A DNA stretch of 64,000 nucleotides from Aminobacter carboxidus (GCF_014863355.1 NZ_JACZEP010000003.1:248001-312000), one strand, 5' to 3'; numbered from the stretch's first letter, positions 35,560-45,001 are shown. Translations and numbers: made by a program. The notes: generated by a model not told the origin, from the letters alone.

Positions 35560-36013
35560 GATCGGCGGCGCGGTTTTCGATGATTGCTTCCATGGAAAAG
35601 AAGCCTGTCACCGTTGCCAGGTCGAAATTGGTGATCAGCTTCTGGTAAAAGGCGTCGTAGCCCGACATGCCCCTGGTCACCACCTTGATCAGATAGTCCC
35701 AATCGCCGCCGATGCGGTAGAAGTCGGTCACTTCGGGCATGCGCTCGACGTGCTTGCGGAAATTGTCCGCCCATTCCTTGGAATGGTGGCGGGTGCGGAT
35801 CATCACGAACACCGTCAGGTCGTAGCCGAGTGCCGCGAGGTCGATGTCGGCATGGGTGCCGCGGATCAGGCCTGACGCGTTGAGCCGCTGCAGGCGACGC
35901 CAGCAGGCGTTTTGCGACAGCCCGACGCGCTCGGCCAGATCGCGTTGGGAAATGGCGCCATCCTTTTGCAGACACGCCAGAATCTTGTGGTCGATTTCGT
36001 CGATTTTTTCCAT
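35543..36013 (-). CDS. Lrp/AsnC family transcriptional regulator
   Basis: A 156-residue regulator: N-terminal helix-turn-helix (IDHKILACLQKDGAISQRDL, SQNACWRRLQRLNASGLI) and C-terminal RAM ligand-binding domain (FYRIGGDWDYLIKVVT). ATG 36013 opens at the conserved first helix; the frame continues to 36079 with other ATGs, so the start is not certain. It is divergent from the class V aminotransferase gene 108 bases away and is its probable regulator, with an amino acid such as cysteine as effector. Confidence 0.9.
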   Translation of the reverse strand: MEKIDEIDHKILACLQKDGAISQRDLAERVGLSQNACWRRLQRLNASGLIRGTHADIDLAALGYDLTVFVMIRTRHHSKEWADNFRKHVERMPEVTDFYRIGGDWDYLIKVVTRGMSGYDAFYQKLITNFDLATVTGFFSMEAIIENRAADLSRLR

Positions 36014-36121
36014 TGTTCCGATCATATGACCCAAGTCTTCGGCAAAGTCGCGCGAAAACGATAAGGTTTCATCTGCCATATCCGATTAGAATCGTCCCCT
36101 GTTGATTGCGGGAGAGTTTCG

Positions 36122-37603
36122 ATGAAGACCGAGCGCTGCGAAAAGCCTGGCGGCACCGGCTTGCTGGACAAGTTCAAGGAATGCCTCGCCGTACGCGACG
36201 TCGTGACCGAGCTGAGAAGCGGTCTCGTCGGCAAGGACGCCACTGTCGACGGGCCGTTCGGCCCGAAGGCCATGGTCTATGCCGACTATGTCGCGTCGGG
36301 CAGGGCGCTGATGCAGATCGAGCGCTTCGTCCTCGAAGAGGTCTTGCCCTACTACGCCAACAGCCACACCGAAGCTTCCTACTGCGGTGGCATGATGACC
36401 CGTCTGCGCCGCGAGGCGCGTGCGGCGATCGCTCGATGCTGCGGCGCGAGCGACGCGCATGCCGTCATCTTCGCTGGGTCGGGTGCGACGGCTGGCATCA
36501 ACCGTCTGGTCAAGCTGCTGGGCGTCACTGATGCCGTAGCCGCCGGCAAGCAGGTCCGCGTCATCATCGGACCCTATGAGCACCATTCCAACATCCTGCC
36601 CTGGCGCGAAAGTGGGGCAGAGGTGATCGAGATCGCAGAATGCGCTGCTGGTGGGCCTGATCTCGCCGCACTGGACGAAGTTCTGCAATGGCAGGCCGAC
36701 CTCACCGTCTGCGCGTTCTCGGTTGCCTCCAACGTCACCGGCATCATCACCGATGTCGCTGCCGTCACCAGGCAGGTCAAGGCGGCGGGCGCAAAGATCG
36801 TCTGGGACTACGCCGGTGCCGGGCCTTATATGCCGATCGCCATGTCGCCGGCTTCCGAAGCCGAGATCGATGCGGTGGTCATCTCGCCACACAAGTTCCT
36901 CGGCGGTCCCGGCGCTTCGGGCGTGCTGATCGTGCGCCGCGATGCGGTTACGACGGACAGACCGTCATGGCCGGGCGGTGGCACCGTCAAATTCGTCTCG
37001 CCCTCGGGTCACGACTACAGCACCAGCCTGGAAGCTAGGGAGGAGGCGGGCACGCCCAACGTGATTGGCGACATTCGTGCCGCCCTTGCTTTCCTGGTCA
37101 AGGAGGCGCTCGGCGCCGACGCAATGCAGGCTCGCAACACTGATTTGGCCAGCCGCGCAATGTTGGCGTGGAATGGCGCCGAAAACATCGAGTTGCTCGG
37201 TGCCCTGGCACCGCAAAGACTGCCGATCTTTTCCTTCCGGGTGAAGGACGGCAAGGGTGGCTATGTTCACCAGCAGCTCATCACCCGCATGCTCAGCGAT
37301 CGCTTCGGCATCCAGGCGCGCGGCGGCTGCGCTTGTGCTGGCCCCTATGTCCATCGCCTGCTGTCAATCGGTGAGGCGGAATCGCAGCGCATGCGCGAAG
37401 CGATCCTCGCCGGCGACGAGATCAGCAAGCCGGGTTTTGTCAGGCTCAATTTCAGTGTGCTGTTGCCGGAAGACAAAGTGCAGTTCATCCTCGATGCGGT
37501 CCTGAAGCTGGCTTCGGACGCGGTGCAGTATCAGGAGCGCTACGATTTCGATGCCAGCCGCGCGATCTTCTACCCGCGTGCTGCCGAAATGGCGGAGGCT
37601 TGA
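36122..37603 (+). CDS. Class V aminotransferase-fold PLP enzyme (cysteine desulfurase-like)
   Basis: A 493-residue fold-type I PLP enzyme. The PLP lysine is in ISPHKFLGGPGASG, the aldimine-stacking region is GPYEHHSNILPW and the C-terminal part has RGGCACAGPY, where a cysteine desulfurase carries its mobile catalytic Cys. It is longer than IscS (about 400). A role in removing sulfur from cysteine fits the persulfide-dioxygenase-like hydrolase 3 bases downstream and the divergent Lrp regulator. A selenocysteine lyase or other lyase is possible. ATG 36122 follows GGGAGAG. Confidence 0.85.
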   Translation: MKTERCEKPGGTGLLDKFKECLAVRDVVTELRSGLVGKDATVDGPFGPKAMVYADYVASGRALMQIERFVLEEVLPYYANSHTEASYCGGMMTRLRREARAAIARCCGASDAHAVIFAGSGATAGINRLVKLLGVTDAVAAGKQVRVIIGPYEHHSNILPWRESGAEVIEIAECAAGGPDLAALDEVLQWQADLTVCAFSVASNVTGIITDVAAVTRQVKAAGAKIVWDYAGAGPYMPIAMSPASEAEIDAVVISPHKFLGGPGASGVLIVRRDAVTTDRPSWPGGGTVKFVSPSGHDYSTSLEAREEAGTPNVIGDIRAALAFLVKEALGADAMQARNTDLASRAMLAWNGAENIELLGALAPQRLPIFSFRVKDGKGGYVHQQLITRMLSDRFGIQARGGCACAGPYVHRLLSIGEAESQRMREAILAGDEISKPGFVRLNFSVLLPEDKVQFILDAVLKLASDAVQYQERYDFDASRAIFYPRAAEMAEA

Positions 37604-37606
37604 GAA

Positions 37607-38485
37607 ATGGCAAGACCGGATGTCGCCGCCTTTTTCGATCCACGCACCTGGTCGGTTCAGTACGTCGTTTCCGACCCGCGAACCCGCAAATGCGCGATCA
37701 TCGATCCGGTTCTCGACTTCGACGAAAAGTCGGGTGCGACGGCGACCGCCAACGCCGACAAGCTGCTCGATTTTGTGCGCGAACAGGACCTCGAGGTCCA
37801 GTGGGTCCTCGACACACACCCGCATGCCGACCATTTCTCCGCAGCCTCCTACCTGAAGGCGAAGACGGGCGCGCCGACGGCGATTGGGTCGCGCATCGTC
37901 GACGTCCAGAAGCTGTGGGCCGGCATCTACAACTGGCCGGACCTGCGCACCGACGGATCGCAATGGGACCGCCTGTTCGACAAGGGCGAAACGTTTGCGA
38001 TCGGCGACATCAAGACGGGCGTGATGTTTTCGCCTGGCCATACTTTGGCCTCCGTCACCTATGTCGTTGGCGATTCAGCCTTCGTGCATGACACCGTCTT
38101 CATGCCGGACTCGGGCACCGCGCGCACCGATTTCCCCGGCGGCAGCGCCAATGCGCTATGGTCGACGATCCAGGACATCATGGCGCTGCCTGGGGATACC
38201 CGCATCTTCGTCGGCCATGATTACCAGCCGGGCGGGCGCACCCCGCTGTGGGAGAGCACCGTCGCTGCCCAGAAAAGCCAGAACATCCACCTGACGCGTT
38301 ATGCACGCGAGGAGGAATTCGTAGCCTTCCGCAACGAGCGCGACGCCACCTTGCCGATGCCCAAGCTGATCCTGCATGCGCTGCAGATCAACATCAACGG
38401 CGGGCGGCTTCCCGAGCCCGAAGCCAATGGCCAGCGCTACCTCAAGTTTCCTCTCGATGCGCTGAATGGGGCCGCCTGGGGCTGA
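37607..38485 (+). CDS. MBL-fold hydrolase, persulfide dioxygenase / Blh-like
   Basis: A 292-residue metallo-beta-lactamase-fold protein. Metal ligands are visible in THPHADH (residues 70-76), FSPGHTLAS, VHDTVFMPDSG and FVGHDYQPGGR. The segment GTARTDFPGGSANALW is that of the ETHE1/SdoA/Blh group, which oxidises glutathione persulfide with one iron. It follows the desulfurase-like gene after 3 bases, so the pair would generate and clear persulfide sulfur. I have not seen a rhodanese domain. Confidence 0.88.
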   Translation: MARPDVAAFFDPRTWSVQYVVSDPRTRKCAIIDPVLDFDEKSGATATANADKLLDFVREQDLEVQWVLDTHPHADHFSAASYLKAKTGAPTAIGSRIVDVQKLWAGIYNWPDLRTDGSQWDRLFDKGETFAIGDIKTGVMFSPGHTLASVTYVVGDSAFVHDTVFMPDSGTARTDFPGGSANALWSTIQDIMALPGDTRIFVGHDYQPGGRTPLWESTVAAQKSQNIHLTRYAREEEFVAFRNERDATLPMPKLILHALQININGGRLPEPEANGQRYLKFPLDALNGAAWG

Positions 38486-38488
38486 GGC

Positions 38489-38539
38489 TCAGTCGAGCAG
38501 CGACCATGCAAACTGGGCCGACACGGCAAGCAGAAGGCG
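38489..38539 (-). pseudogene. Remnant of a TauE/SafE exporter gene (last 16 codons)
   Basis: Reading the minus strand, the last residues before a TGA at 38489-38491 are RLLLAVSAQFAWSLLD, nearly the same as the end of the intact TauE-type protein at 51295 (FLLAVSAQFAWALLA). Nothing upstream of this on the minus strand continues the homology. A sulfite exporter commonly accompanies persulfide dioxygenase genes, so this is likely the stub of a lost partner. Confidence 0.6.
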
Positions 38540-38604
38540 CTTAGGGCACAAACGACATCGCCCGGCCGCGCCAGGACAGCGCGGCACGTGCTGTCACATG
38601 CGGT

Positions 38605-39735
38605 TCAGTGAGCCGCGCGATAGATCGACAGGATGTCGTCGCGTGCCAGTTCACGCGGGTTGTTGTCGAGCAGGCGACGGATGGCGAAAGCGTCATCGGC
38701 CATCGTCTCCAGGTCGTTTTCCGGCACTCCGAGCTTCGACAGGCGCATCTCGATGCCGAGCGAGGCGCAATAGTCGTACGTCGACCCGAACACGTCCTGC
38801 ACCGCATAGGCTGCGGGCAGGCCGAGCGCTGAAAGGACATGGCCCGTCTTTTCGACAGCTGCCGGAAGGTTGAAGGCAAGCACATGCGGAAAGATCAGCG
38901 CGTTGGCAGCACCATGGGCGACGTGCCAGCGCGTGCCGAGCGGGTAGGCGAGCGCGTGACCGCCCGCCGTGTTGACCGGGCCGAGGCAGAAACCACCATA
39001 GAGCGAGGCGAGCGACAGGCCGGCGCGGGCCTCGACGTCGCTGCCGTCCTTGACCGCGCGGGTGAGATAGCGGCCGACCAGCTTCACGCCTTCCAGCGCG
39101 TAGAGGTCGATCATCGGATGCGCCTTCTTGTTGGTGTAGGCCTCGACGCAGTGAGCCATGGCGTCGACGCCTGTTGCAGCAGTGACGGCTGGCGGCACGG
39201 TCATCGTCAGCGCCGGATCGACGATTGCGATGTCGGCCAGCATCTCGATGCTTTCGACAGCGAGCTTGGCTTGCGTTTCGGGATCGGTGACGAGCGCACG
39301 GATGCCGGCTTCGCTGCCGGTACCAGAGGTCGTCGGCACCTGGGCGAGGGCGACGCGCCGACGCGCCGCCTTGCCGACACCGACGATGTCCTGCACCCGC
39401 TGGCTGGTGCCGACCATGACCGAGACCAGCTTGGCGAGGTCCATGGCGCTGCCGCCGCCGAAGCCTATGATCAGGTCGGCCTGCGAGCGGGCGGCCAGTT
39501 CGAGCACCTTTGCCAGATTGGGCAGGTCCGGCTCGGGCCGCACCTCGCCGAAGACGACGGTCTCGACACCGAGGGCGAGGGTGTCGACACGAGCAGCGTT
39601 GAAGGCGTCCGCGACGACGAGTGCCTTGCTGACATTGCGCGCCTTCACCCAGGGGTCGAGCCGCGCGGCGACGCCAGGGCCGAACTCGATGATTGGCGGA
39701 CGAACGATCGTGATGGGCGTGTTGAGACCGGTCAT
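38605..39735 (-). CDS. Iron-containing alcohol dehydrogenase family protein
   Basis: A 376-residue group III dehydrogenase. The NAD(P) loop is GFGGGSAMDLAKL, the phosphate strand PTTSGTGSEAG, and metal ligands lie in GVDAMAHCVEAY and THWHVAHG-like TRWHVAHGAANA. Members oxidise alcohols or reduce aldehydes, or act as maleylacetate reductases. It is the last gene of the minus-strand operon with the sialidase-like, DapA-like and PdxA genes. It may act on the aldehyde released by the aldolase. Confidence 0.9.
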   Translation of the reverse strand: MTGLNTPITIVRPPIIEFGPGVAARLDPWVKARNVSKALVVADAFNAARVDTLALGVETVVFGEVRPEPDLPNLAKVLELAARSQADLIIGFGGGSAMDLAKLVSVMVGTSQRVQDIVGVGKAARRRVALAQVPTTSGTGSEAGIRALVTDPETQAKLAVESIEMLADIAIVDPALTMTVPPAVTAATGVDAMAHCVEAYTNKKAHPMIDLYALEGVKLVGRYLTRAVKDGSDVEARAGLSLASLYGGFCLGPVNTAGGHALAYPLGTRWHVAHGAANALIFPHVLAFNLPAAVEKTGHVLSALGLPAAYAVQDVFGSTYDYCASLGIEMRLSKLGVPENDLETMADDAFAIRRLLDNNPRELARDDILSIYRAAH

Positions 39736-39778
39736 CGTCAGTGCTCCATCTGAATATGGCTGCCGCCGTCGCGCATGA

Positions 39779-40984
39779 TCAGAAAGCCCCTGAGGACAGG
39801 CGGATGTATTTGATGGCGCGGCGGAAATAGGTGAAGGCGACGTGGATCACCCCGTCCGTGGTCGCGAGGATCGACGGGTAGGAGAACTCGCGATTCAGCC
39901 CGTCCTTGGAATTGTTGGTCAGGCAGAAGCCGTCGCCGGTTTCGAGGTCGATCCGGTTGCCGAAGGTCTCACCGGCGTCGGACGAGAAGGCGAGGCAAAG
40001 CGGCGCGCGTGGGACGCCCCAGACTGCCTTGCGGCCCGAGAGCTGAACGGCTGCCGATATTGTCTCTGCCTCATCACCCTCGATTTCGTCATAGAGTGAC
40101 AGGCGCCTGTCGGCGGACATCGATGCATTGGCGTGGTTGTAGACGATGGCGATGCGGCCATCGCTCGTACGCACCGCCTGCACCGAAGAGTTGTTGTTGG
40201 GCAGGTCCGTTGCTTCAGGTGCGCTCCAGCTGCGGCCACCGTCATGTGAGCGGCTGCGCAGCACCTGCTCGGAAAAGCGGTTGCGGTAGAGCGCCACCAT
40301 CTCGTCGCCGCCGAGCGGCACGATGTTCATGTGCACCGCGCCGATGCTGTCGCGTACGTCGTGGATCGCCCAGCTGGCGCCGGCGTCGGTGGAGATCAAC
40401 ACTGCAGCGGTGTCGATATCGCCGCTCCAGCGCGTGCCTGAAATGCCAATGCATCGGAACACCGGCAGCAGCCACGCCCCGGAACCATTCACGATGATCG
40501 GCTGGCGCACGAAGGTGCCCGGGATGTCGCAGAGGACGGACACCTCGCCGAAGGTCCTGCCGTCATCGTCCGAAATGCGGCGCTTGACGACGGCGCCGTC
40601 CTGATGGCCCGAGGTCTGCGAGGTGTAGAGCAGCCAGACCTTGCCGTCAGGGGCATTGAACAGCAGTGGGTTCTGCTCGGATTTCTGCGCGTCGTCCGTC
40701 ATCTTCTCCGGCACGGACCAGACGTCCGAACCGGGCGTAAGTCGCGACATGTAGATCGAGATGTCGCCCATGCCCTCCATGGTGCCGCCGAACCAGACGC
40801 AGGCGAGCGTACCGTCGGAGAGCAGCGAAAGGTTGGCGGCGTGGTTCTGCACTGTCGGCGACGGCAGGAAGGCCTCAGTGCGGCCGGGCGCGGTCGCGCG
40901 CATTTTGCCGTCCATGCGGGCGGCGACCTCGGCGTGGGTCAGAACTGCTGCATCTGGGTCCGCTGGTGCCGTATTCGTGGTCAT
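39779..40984 (-). CDS. Sialidase/neuraminidase-fold (BNR repeat) protein
   Basis: A 401-residue six-bladed-propeller-type protein. Four Asp-box motifs (S-x-D-x-G-x-x-W/F) can be seen: SDDDGRTF, STDAGASW, SHDGGRSW and SSDAGETF. The opening GTLACVWFGGTMEGMGDISIY is typical of the bacterial COG4692-like group. No signal peptide is present, which is unusual for a sialidase and suggests action on an imported substrate. Catalytic identity is not certain. It follows the DapA-like gene by 10 bases. Confidence 0.8.
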   Translation of the reverse strand: MTTNTAPADPDAAVLTHAEVAARMDGKMRATAPGRTEAFLPSPTVQNHAANLSLLSDGTLACVWFGGTMEGMGDISIYMSRLTPGSDVWSVPEKMTDDAQKSEQNPLLFNAPDGKVWLLYTSQTSGHQDGAVVKRRISDDDGRTFGEVSVLCDIPGTFVRQPIIVNGSGAWLLPVFRCIGISGTRWSGDIDTAAVLISTDAGASWAIHDVRDSIGAVHMNIVPLGGDEMVALYRNRFSEQVLRSRSHDGGRSWSAPEATDLPNNNSSVQAVRTSDGRIAIVYNHANASMSADRRLSLYDEIEGDEAETISAAVQLSGRKAVWGVPRAPLCLAFSSDAGETFGNRIDLETGDGFCLTNNSKDGLNREFSYPSILATTDGVIHVAFTYFRRAIKYIRLSSGAF

Positions 40985-40994
40985 GGAACCCTCC

Positions 40995-41900
40995 TTACGG
41001 CAGCTGTTCGAGCTGCGGGTTAAGTGCGGCGATCTCGCCTTCGCTCAGCCCGACCAGCGGTGGCCGCAGACGCTGCCATGCCTTTTCGCCGTGCTTCAGG
41101 CCGACCATCGCCTTGATGGTCGGGATCTGGGCGTAGCTGTTGGAGAGATTGCGCCAGGCATTGATACGCGCCTGTGCCGCTTCGACCTTGGCCACTTCGC
41201 TCGGGATGGCGTGGTTGTCGAACACCGTGCGCAGCGAATCCGCGATCAGGTTGGAGGTGGCGGTGATGCAGCCGGCGCCGCCTTCGCGCAGAAGCGGCAG
41301 CATTAGCGGGTCAGCACCTGGAAATACGGCGAAGCCGGGATAGGCCTTCACCAGCGCCTGCATGTTGGCGAAGTCGCCTTTGGATTCCTTGATGCCGACG
41401 ACGGCCCTTGGGAAGGCCTTGATCAGACGGCCGACGAGTTCCACTGACAGCGAAATGCCCGACACCTGCGGGATATGGTAGAGCACGACCTTGAGCCGAT
41501 CGTCGGCGACGCCTTCAAGGATGCGTGAATAGGCGTCGAACAGGCCGTCGTCTGATACACCCTTGTAGTAAAAGGGCGGCAGCATCACCACCTTGTCGAT
41601 CCCAATGGATAACGCATGGCGGGTCAGGTCGATGGTCTCGGGGATGGCCGCGACGCCGGTGCCGGGCATCAGTCTGTCGACCCCGACGCCTGCCTTGACG
41701 ACGCTCTCCAGCATCGCCTTGCGCTCGCCAAGCGAGAATGAATTGGCCTCGCCCGTGGTGCCGAGCAGAGCAACGCCATGGCAGCCCTCATCGAGCAGCC
41801 GCTGGCAGTGCGCCGCGAGCAGGCCGTGGTCAGGCGAAAGGTCGGCATTGATCGGCGTGGCGGCGGCGGAGAAGACGCCAGAGATTGCGAATTTCGTCAT
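40995..41900 (-). CDS. Dihydrodipicolinate synthase/N-acetylneuraminate lyase family aldolase
   Basis: A 301-residue class I aldolase of the DapA superfamily. The Schiff-base lysine is in [10 protein letters not shown], the catalytic Tyr in [11 protein letters not shown], and the phosphate-like loop is [11 protein letters not shown]. These enzymes split or form 2-keto acids with pyruvate as one part. It overlaps the PdxA gene by 4 bases. Its substrate motif VLYHIPQ is shared with the second DapA-like protein at 56785, so the two are close relatives. A true lysine-pathway DapA is unlikely from context. Confidence 0.9.
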   Translation of the reverse strand: MTKFAISGVFSAAATPINADLSPDHGLLAAHCQRLLDEGCHGVALLGTTGEANSFSLGERKAMLESVVKAGVGVDRLMPGTGVAAIPETIDLTRHALSIGIDKVVMLPPFYYKGVSDDGLFDAYSRILEGVADDRLKVVLYHIPQVSGISLSVELVGRLIKAFPRAVVGIKESKGDFANMQALVKAYPGFAVFPGADPLMLPLLREGGAGCITATSNLIADSLRTVFDNHAIPSEVAKVEAAQARINAWRNLSNSYAQIPTIKAMVGLKHGEKAWQRLRPPLVGLSEGEIAALNPQLEQLP

Positions 41901-42886
41901 GCTGTCACCCGAGGCGTTCCGGCAAGCTTGCGCGCATAGGCGATCGCCGCATTCATGTTGACGTGGTTGGCCTTGCCAGTCCCGGCAATGTCGAAGGCGG
42001 TGCCATGGTCGACGGAAGTGCGGTCGATCGGCAGGCCGAGTGAGATGTTGACGCCGCTGTCGAAGGCCACCAGCTTCATCGGGATGTGGCCCTGGTCGTG
42101 ATACTGCGCGACGACGAGGTCGAAGGCGCCGGAATAGGCGCGGTGGAAGACTGTATCAGGTGGCACCGGCCCGTAGGCGTCGATGCCCTCGGCCTTGGCC
42201 GCGGCGATGGCTGGTGCGATAAACTCGTCATCCTCGGTGCCGAACAGGCCATTTTCACCGCAATGTGGGTTGAGGCCGGCGACCGCGATGCGCGGGTTTT
42301 CGACGCCGATGCGGCGCAGGTGGCGATAGCCGGTGCGGATGGTCTCGAGAATGCGCTCCGGCCTGACCCGGGCAATTGCTTCCTTGAGCGACACGTGGGT
42401 CGAGACATGGATAACCGACATGCGCTCGGCAGCGAGCAGCATCCAGGATGAGCGCGATCCGGTGAGATGCGCCAGCATTCCGGTGTGGCCGTCATAGTGG
42501 TGCCCGGCGAGGTTCAGCGCTTCCTTGTTGATCGGGGCGGTGACGATGCAGCCGATCTCGCCGGCGGTCGCAGCTTCCACCGCGCGTGCGATGAAGCGGA
42601 ACGAGGCGTCGCCGGCGCGGGTGTCAATCTTGCCGAAGGCGATCGGGCCGCCGTCGATGGCGACATGCTCGACGGCAACCGTGTCGACACTGTTGGAGGC
42701 GGGTGCAAATTTCAGCGCTGCGCCGACGATCTTGGCTGCAGCCTCAAGGCTGTCGCGATTGCCAAAGACGCGGATGGTGGCGCGGTCGGCGGCACTCATC
42801 TCGACGAGCGACTTGCAGATGATCTCGGGGCCAACCCCTGCGGGGTCTCCCATGGTGATGCCTATCGTGCGGCTAGAACTCGCCAT
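41897..42886 (-). CDS. pdxA2: PdxA family dehydrogenase (4-phospho-acid-sugar type, PdxA2-like)
   Basis: A 329-residue NAD-dependent, metal-dependent dehydrogenase: [14 protein letters not shown] at the N-terminus, [14 protein letters not shown] with a metal His, and [38 protein letters not shown] at the C-terminus. PdxA makes pyridoxal precursors; PdxA2 paralogues oxidise and decarboxylate D-threonate/D-erythronate 4-phosphate to dihydroxyacetone phosphate and work with DUF1537 kinases. The kinase at 48921 in the divergent operon supports the PdxA2 role. ATG 42886 is at the conserved start. First gene of its operon. Confidence 0.85.
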   Translation of the reverse strand: MASSSRTIGITMGDPAGVGPEIICKSLVEMSAADRATIRVFGNRDSLEAAAKIVGAALKFAPASNSVDTVAVEHVAIDGGPIAFGKIDTRAGDASFRFIARAVEAATAGEIGCIVTAPINKEALNLAGHHYDGHTGMLAHLTGSRSSWMLLAAERMSVIHVSTHVSLKEAIARVRPERILETIRTGYRHLRRIGVENPRIAVAGLNPHCGENGLFGTEDDEFIAPAIAAAKAEGIDAYGPVPPDTVFHRAYSGAFDLVVAQYHDQGHIPMKLVAFDSGVNISLGLPIDRTSVDHGTAFDIAGTGKANHVNMNAAIAYARKLAGTPRVTA

Positions 42887-43269
42887 CGCTCCCTGTCCGT
42901 CTTGTCTGCCGGCGACACCAGGGTTGTGGTGCGCGGCTGCCTGGAATCCTCCCGAGCACATGCACCCGCGGTGCCAACTGCACTTGGACTATGGCCGGAA
43001 AACTGACCACAAGCAGGAAAGTTGTCAAGTTGCTTTTTCATCTCAGGGTCAACGGACCGCCGCGATGAATGCGCTAACAGTATGATATTACGATAGTATT
43101 TTGATGTCATTTTACCTGTGCCTAATTATTGCGGGTGGCGATCTGAAAAAATGAATTGACATGTTTACAATATGACGGCATTTGTTCGGCCACGGTAGCC
43201 GCTTCCGTGTCTGTTGCCTTTCGACTGACCAGAGCATCGCCGTTCACGGGTTTCAGGGAGGAAATTGTG
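42887..43269. other. 383-bp divergent promoter region
   Basis: This AT-richer stretch separates the PdxA operon (minus) from the dipeptide-type importer operon (plus). I see no gene. It holds an imperfect palindrome at 43085-43099 and a TTGACA hexamer at 43156-43161 without a clear -10 partner. It must contain promoters for both operons. Confidence 0.6.
43085..43099. promoter_or_regulatory. Imperfect palindrome, candidate GntR operator
   Basis: ATATTA (43085-43090), spacer CGA, TAGTAT (43094-43099), 5 of 6 arm positions complementary. It lies roughly midway between the two divergent operons. The GntR gene at 50000 at the end of the plus operon is the likely binder. Confidence 0.35.
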
Positions 43270-44919
43270 ATGTCGAAACGGAATACCGAGACTCCGTCGC
43301 GTGCCGGGATGACCCGCCGCGACGCGCTCAGGCTCGGCCTGGGCAGCGCTGTGGGCTTCACGCTGCTCGGCCTCAACGCCAAGATCGTCTTCGCTCAGGA
43401 AGGGCAGGTGCTGAAGGTCGCCAATCCGGCCTTCAATCAGGACTGGTCGCCGCTGCGCGGCGGTGGCGTGCCCTATCGCTGGAACTCGGCGTGGTGGGCC
43501 TCGCCGATGTATTTCGACAGCGAAGGCAAGATCCATCCTTATGTCTTCGCCAGCTGGGAAGGCTCGGCCGATTCCAAGACCTGGACATTCAAGCTCGACC
43601 CCAAGGCGACCTTCTCGGACGGCAGTAAGATCACCTCGGCCGACGTCGCCGGGTCGTGGAACGTGGCGGCCATGCCCGGCACCAAGAGCCAGCGTGCCGA
43701 CCAGGTGCTCGCCAAGGTAGCAGGCTTTGCCGAAGTGACTGGCGGCAGTGCGGATACCATTTCCGGCGTCGCCACACCCGACGAAGGCACTGTCGTCGTG
43801 ACGCTGAACGAGGCCGACCCGATCTATTTCATGCGCGTCGCCAATCACATCGTGCCGATCACCAAGGCATCGCAGTCACGCGGCGAGGACGGCAACGAGA
43901 TCCAGGACTGGTTCACGCCCGATGCAGGTGCGGTCTATTCCGGCCCGTTCAAGCTGACCAGCATCGACATCGACGCCGGCAAGCTGGTGTTCGAACCGAA
44001 CGAGCATTTCTTCGGTCCTAAGCCGAAGCTGGCCCGCATCGAGATCACCTCGATCGAGGACAACGTCACGGCAACCTCGTTGCTCAAGTCGGGCGAGTTC
44101 AACGCCCACACCGAGCTCGTCACCTCGACCATCGTGCAGGACCTCGGCGCCGAATTCGCCTCGGGCCCGCTGATCCCGACCAGCCAGCACTTCTGGTTCA
44201 ATTCCAAGCGTGCGCCGATGGACGATCCGAAGGTTCGCCAGGCGCTGATCATGGCCGTCGATCGCGATGGCCTGATGAAGGCATCGTTCCCCGATGGCCC
44301 GCACAAGAAGACCGACCAGGTGCTCAACTCGGTGCCCGGCGCTGACAATTCCGGCTTCGAGCCATACCCCTACGATCCGGAAGGTGCCAAGAAGCTGCTC
44401 GCCGAGTCGACCTATGGCGGCCCGGAGCGCCTGCCCAAGATCCTGTTCGTCGGCATCTCCTCGCCGGCAAACGAAGCGGCGGCCCAATTCATCGCCGAGC
44501 AGTGGCGCCAGAATCTCGGCATCACCGCCGTCGACATGAAGCCGCAGCAGGACGCCTATGCTGGACCCGACCAGAACGCGGTGCAGATCTTCCGCGACGA
44601 TGTCGGCACGCGCGTGCCCGACGCCGCGAGCTATCTCGCCGGCTCGATCGCCTCGACCTCGTCCAACGCCCAGAACAAGCTCGGCGGCTACAAGAACGAC
44701 AAGGTCGACCAGTTGCTGGCCGAAGCCGCTACCAAGGCGGCAGACGACCCGCAGCGCGTTGCTCTCGCCCAGGAAGCCCAGAAGGCCTTCCGCGAGGACT
44801 GGACCTTCATCCCCTGGTACGCACAGGCGATGTCCCGCTGGGCCAATGCAAATGTGAAGGGCATCGACAAGAACCTCGATTGGCAGGTTGTCGCCCCTTG
44901 GGAAATCACCATCGGCTGA
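43270..44919 (+). CDS. Dipeptide-type ABC transporter substrate-binding protein with Tat signal
   Basis: A 549-residue SBP_bac_5 protein. The N-terminus carries a twin-arginine motif (MTRRDALRLGLGSAVGFTLL) and an AQ cleavage area, so it is probably exported folded. Family strands WTFKLDPKATFSDGSKITSA and the C-terminal peptide-pocket region are present. ATG 43270 follows GGGAGGAAA. It starts the second peptide-type importer operon. Ligand unknown; the linked enzymes point to a carbohydrate- or acid-sugar-containing compound rather than a peptide. Confidence 0.9.
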   Translation: MSKRNTETPSRAGMTRRDALRLGLGSAVGFTLLGLNAKIVFAQEGQVLKVANPAFNQDWSPLRGGGVPYRWNSAWWASPMYFDSEGKIHPYVFASWEGSADSKTWTFKLDPKATFSDGSKITSADVAGSWNVAAMPGTKSQRADQVLAKVAGFAEVTGGSADTISGVATPDEGTVVVTLNEADPIYFMRVANHIVPITKASQSRGEDGNEIQDWFTPDAGAVYSGPFKLTSIDIDAGKLVFEPNEHFFGPKPKLARIEITSIEDNVTATSLLKSGEFNAHTELVTSTIVQDLGAEFASGPLIPTSQHFWFNSKRAPMDDPKVRQALIMAVDRDGLMKASFPDGPHKKTDQVLNSVPGADNSGFEPYPYDPEGAKKLLAESTYGGPERLPKILFVGISSPANEAAAQFIAEQWRQNLGITAVDMKPQQDAYAGPDQNAVQIFRDDVGTRVPDAASYLAGSIASTSSNAQNKLGGYKNDKVDQLLAEAATKAADDPQRVALAQEAQKAFREDWTFIPWYAQAMSRWANANVKGIDKNLDWQVVAPWEITIG

Positions 44920-44934
44920 TGCCGTGGTGACGCG

Positions 44935-44955
44935 CACGGGGGCTCGGCCCCCGTG
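44935..44955 (+). other. Intercistronic hairpin after the binding protein gene
   Basis: CACGGGGGC (44935-44943) and GCCCCCGTG (44947-44955) form a perfect 9-bp stem with a TCG loop, then TTATGC. Its place between binding protein and permease suggests partial termination or mRNA protection. Confidence 0.55.
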
Positions 44956-45001
44956 TTATGCTCCTCGTTAGGACTAACCGTGCGGTGGGAGGCCGCCCGC
45001 C

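Noticed and set aside
40995-41900. Housekeeping DapA for lysine synthesis
   Set aside because: Its operon partners are all catabolic, and it shares its pocket motif with the second aldolase at 56785.
43156-43184. TTGACA near 43156 as a definite sigma-70 promoter
   Set aside because: No acceptable -10 element lies 16-18 bases downstream, so it is only mentioned in the intergenic entry.
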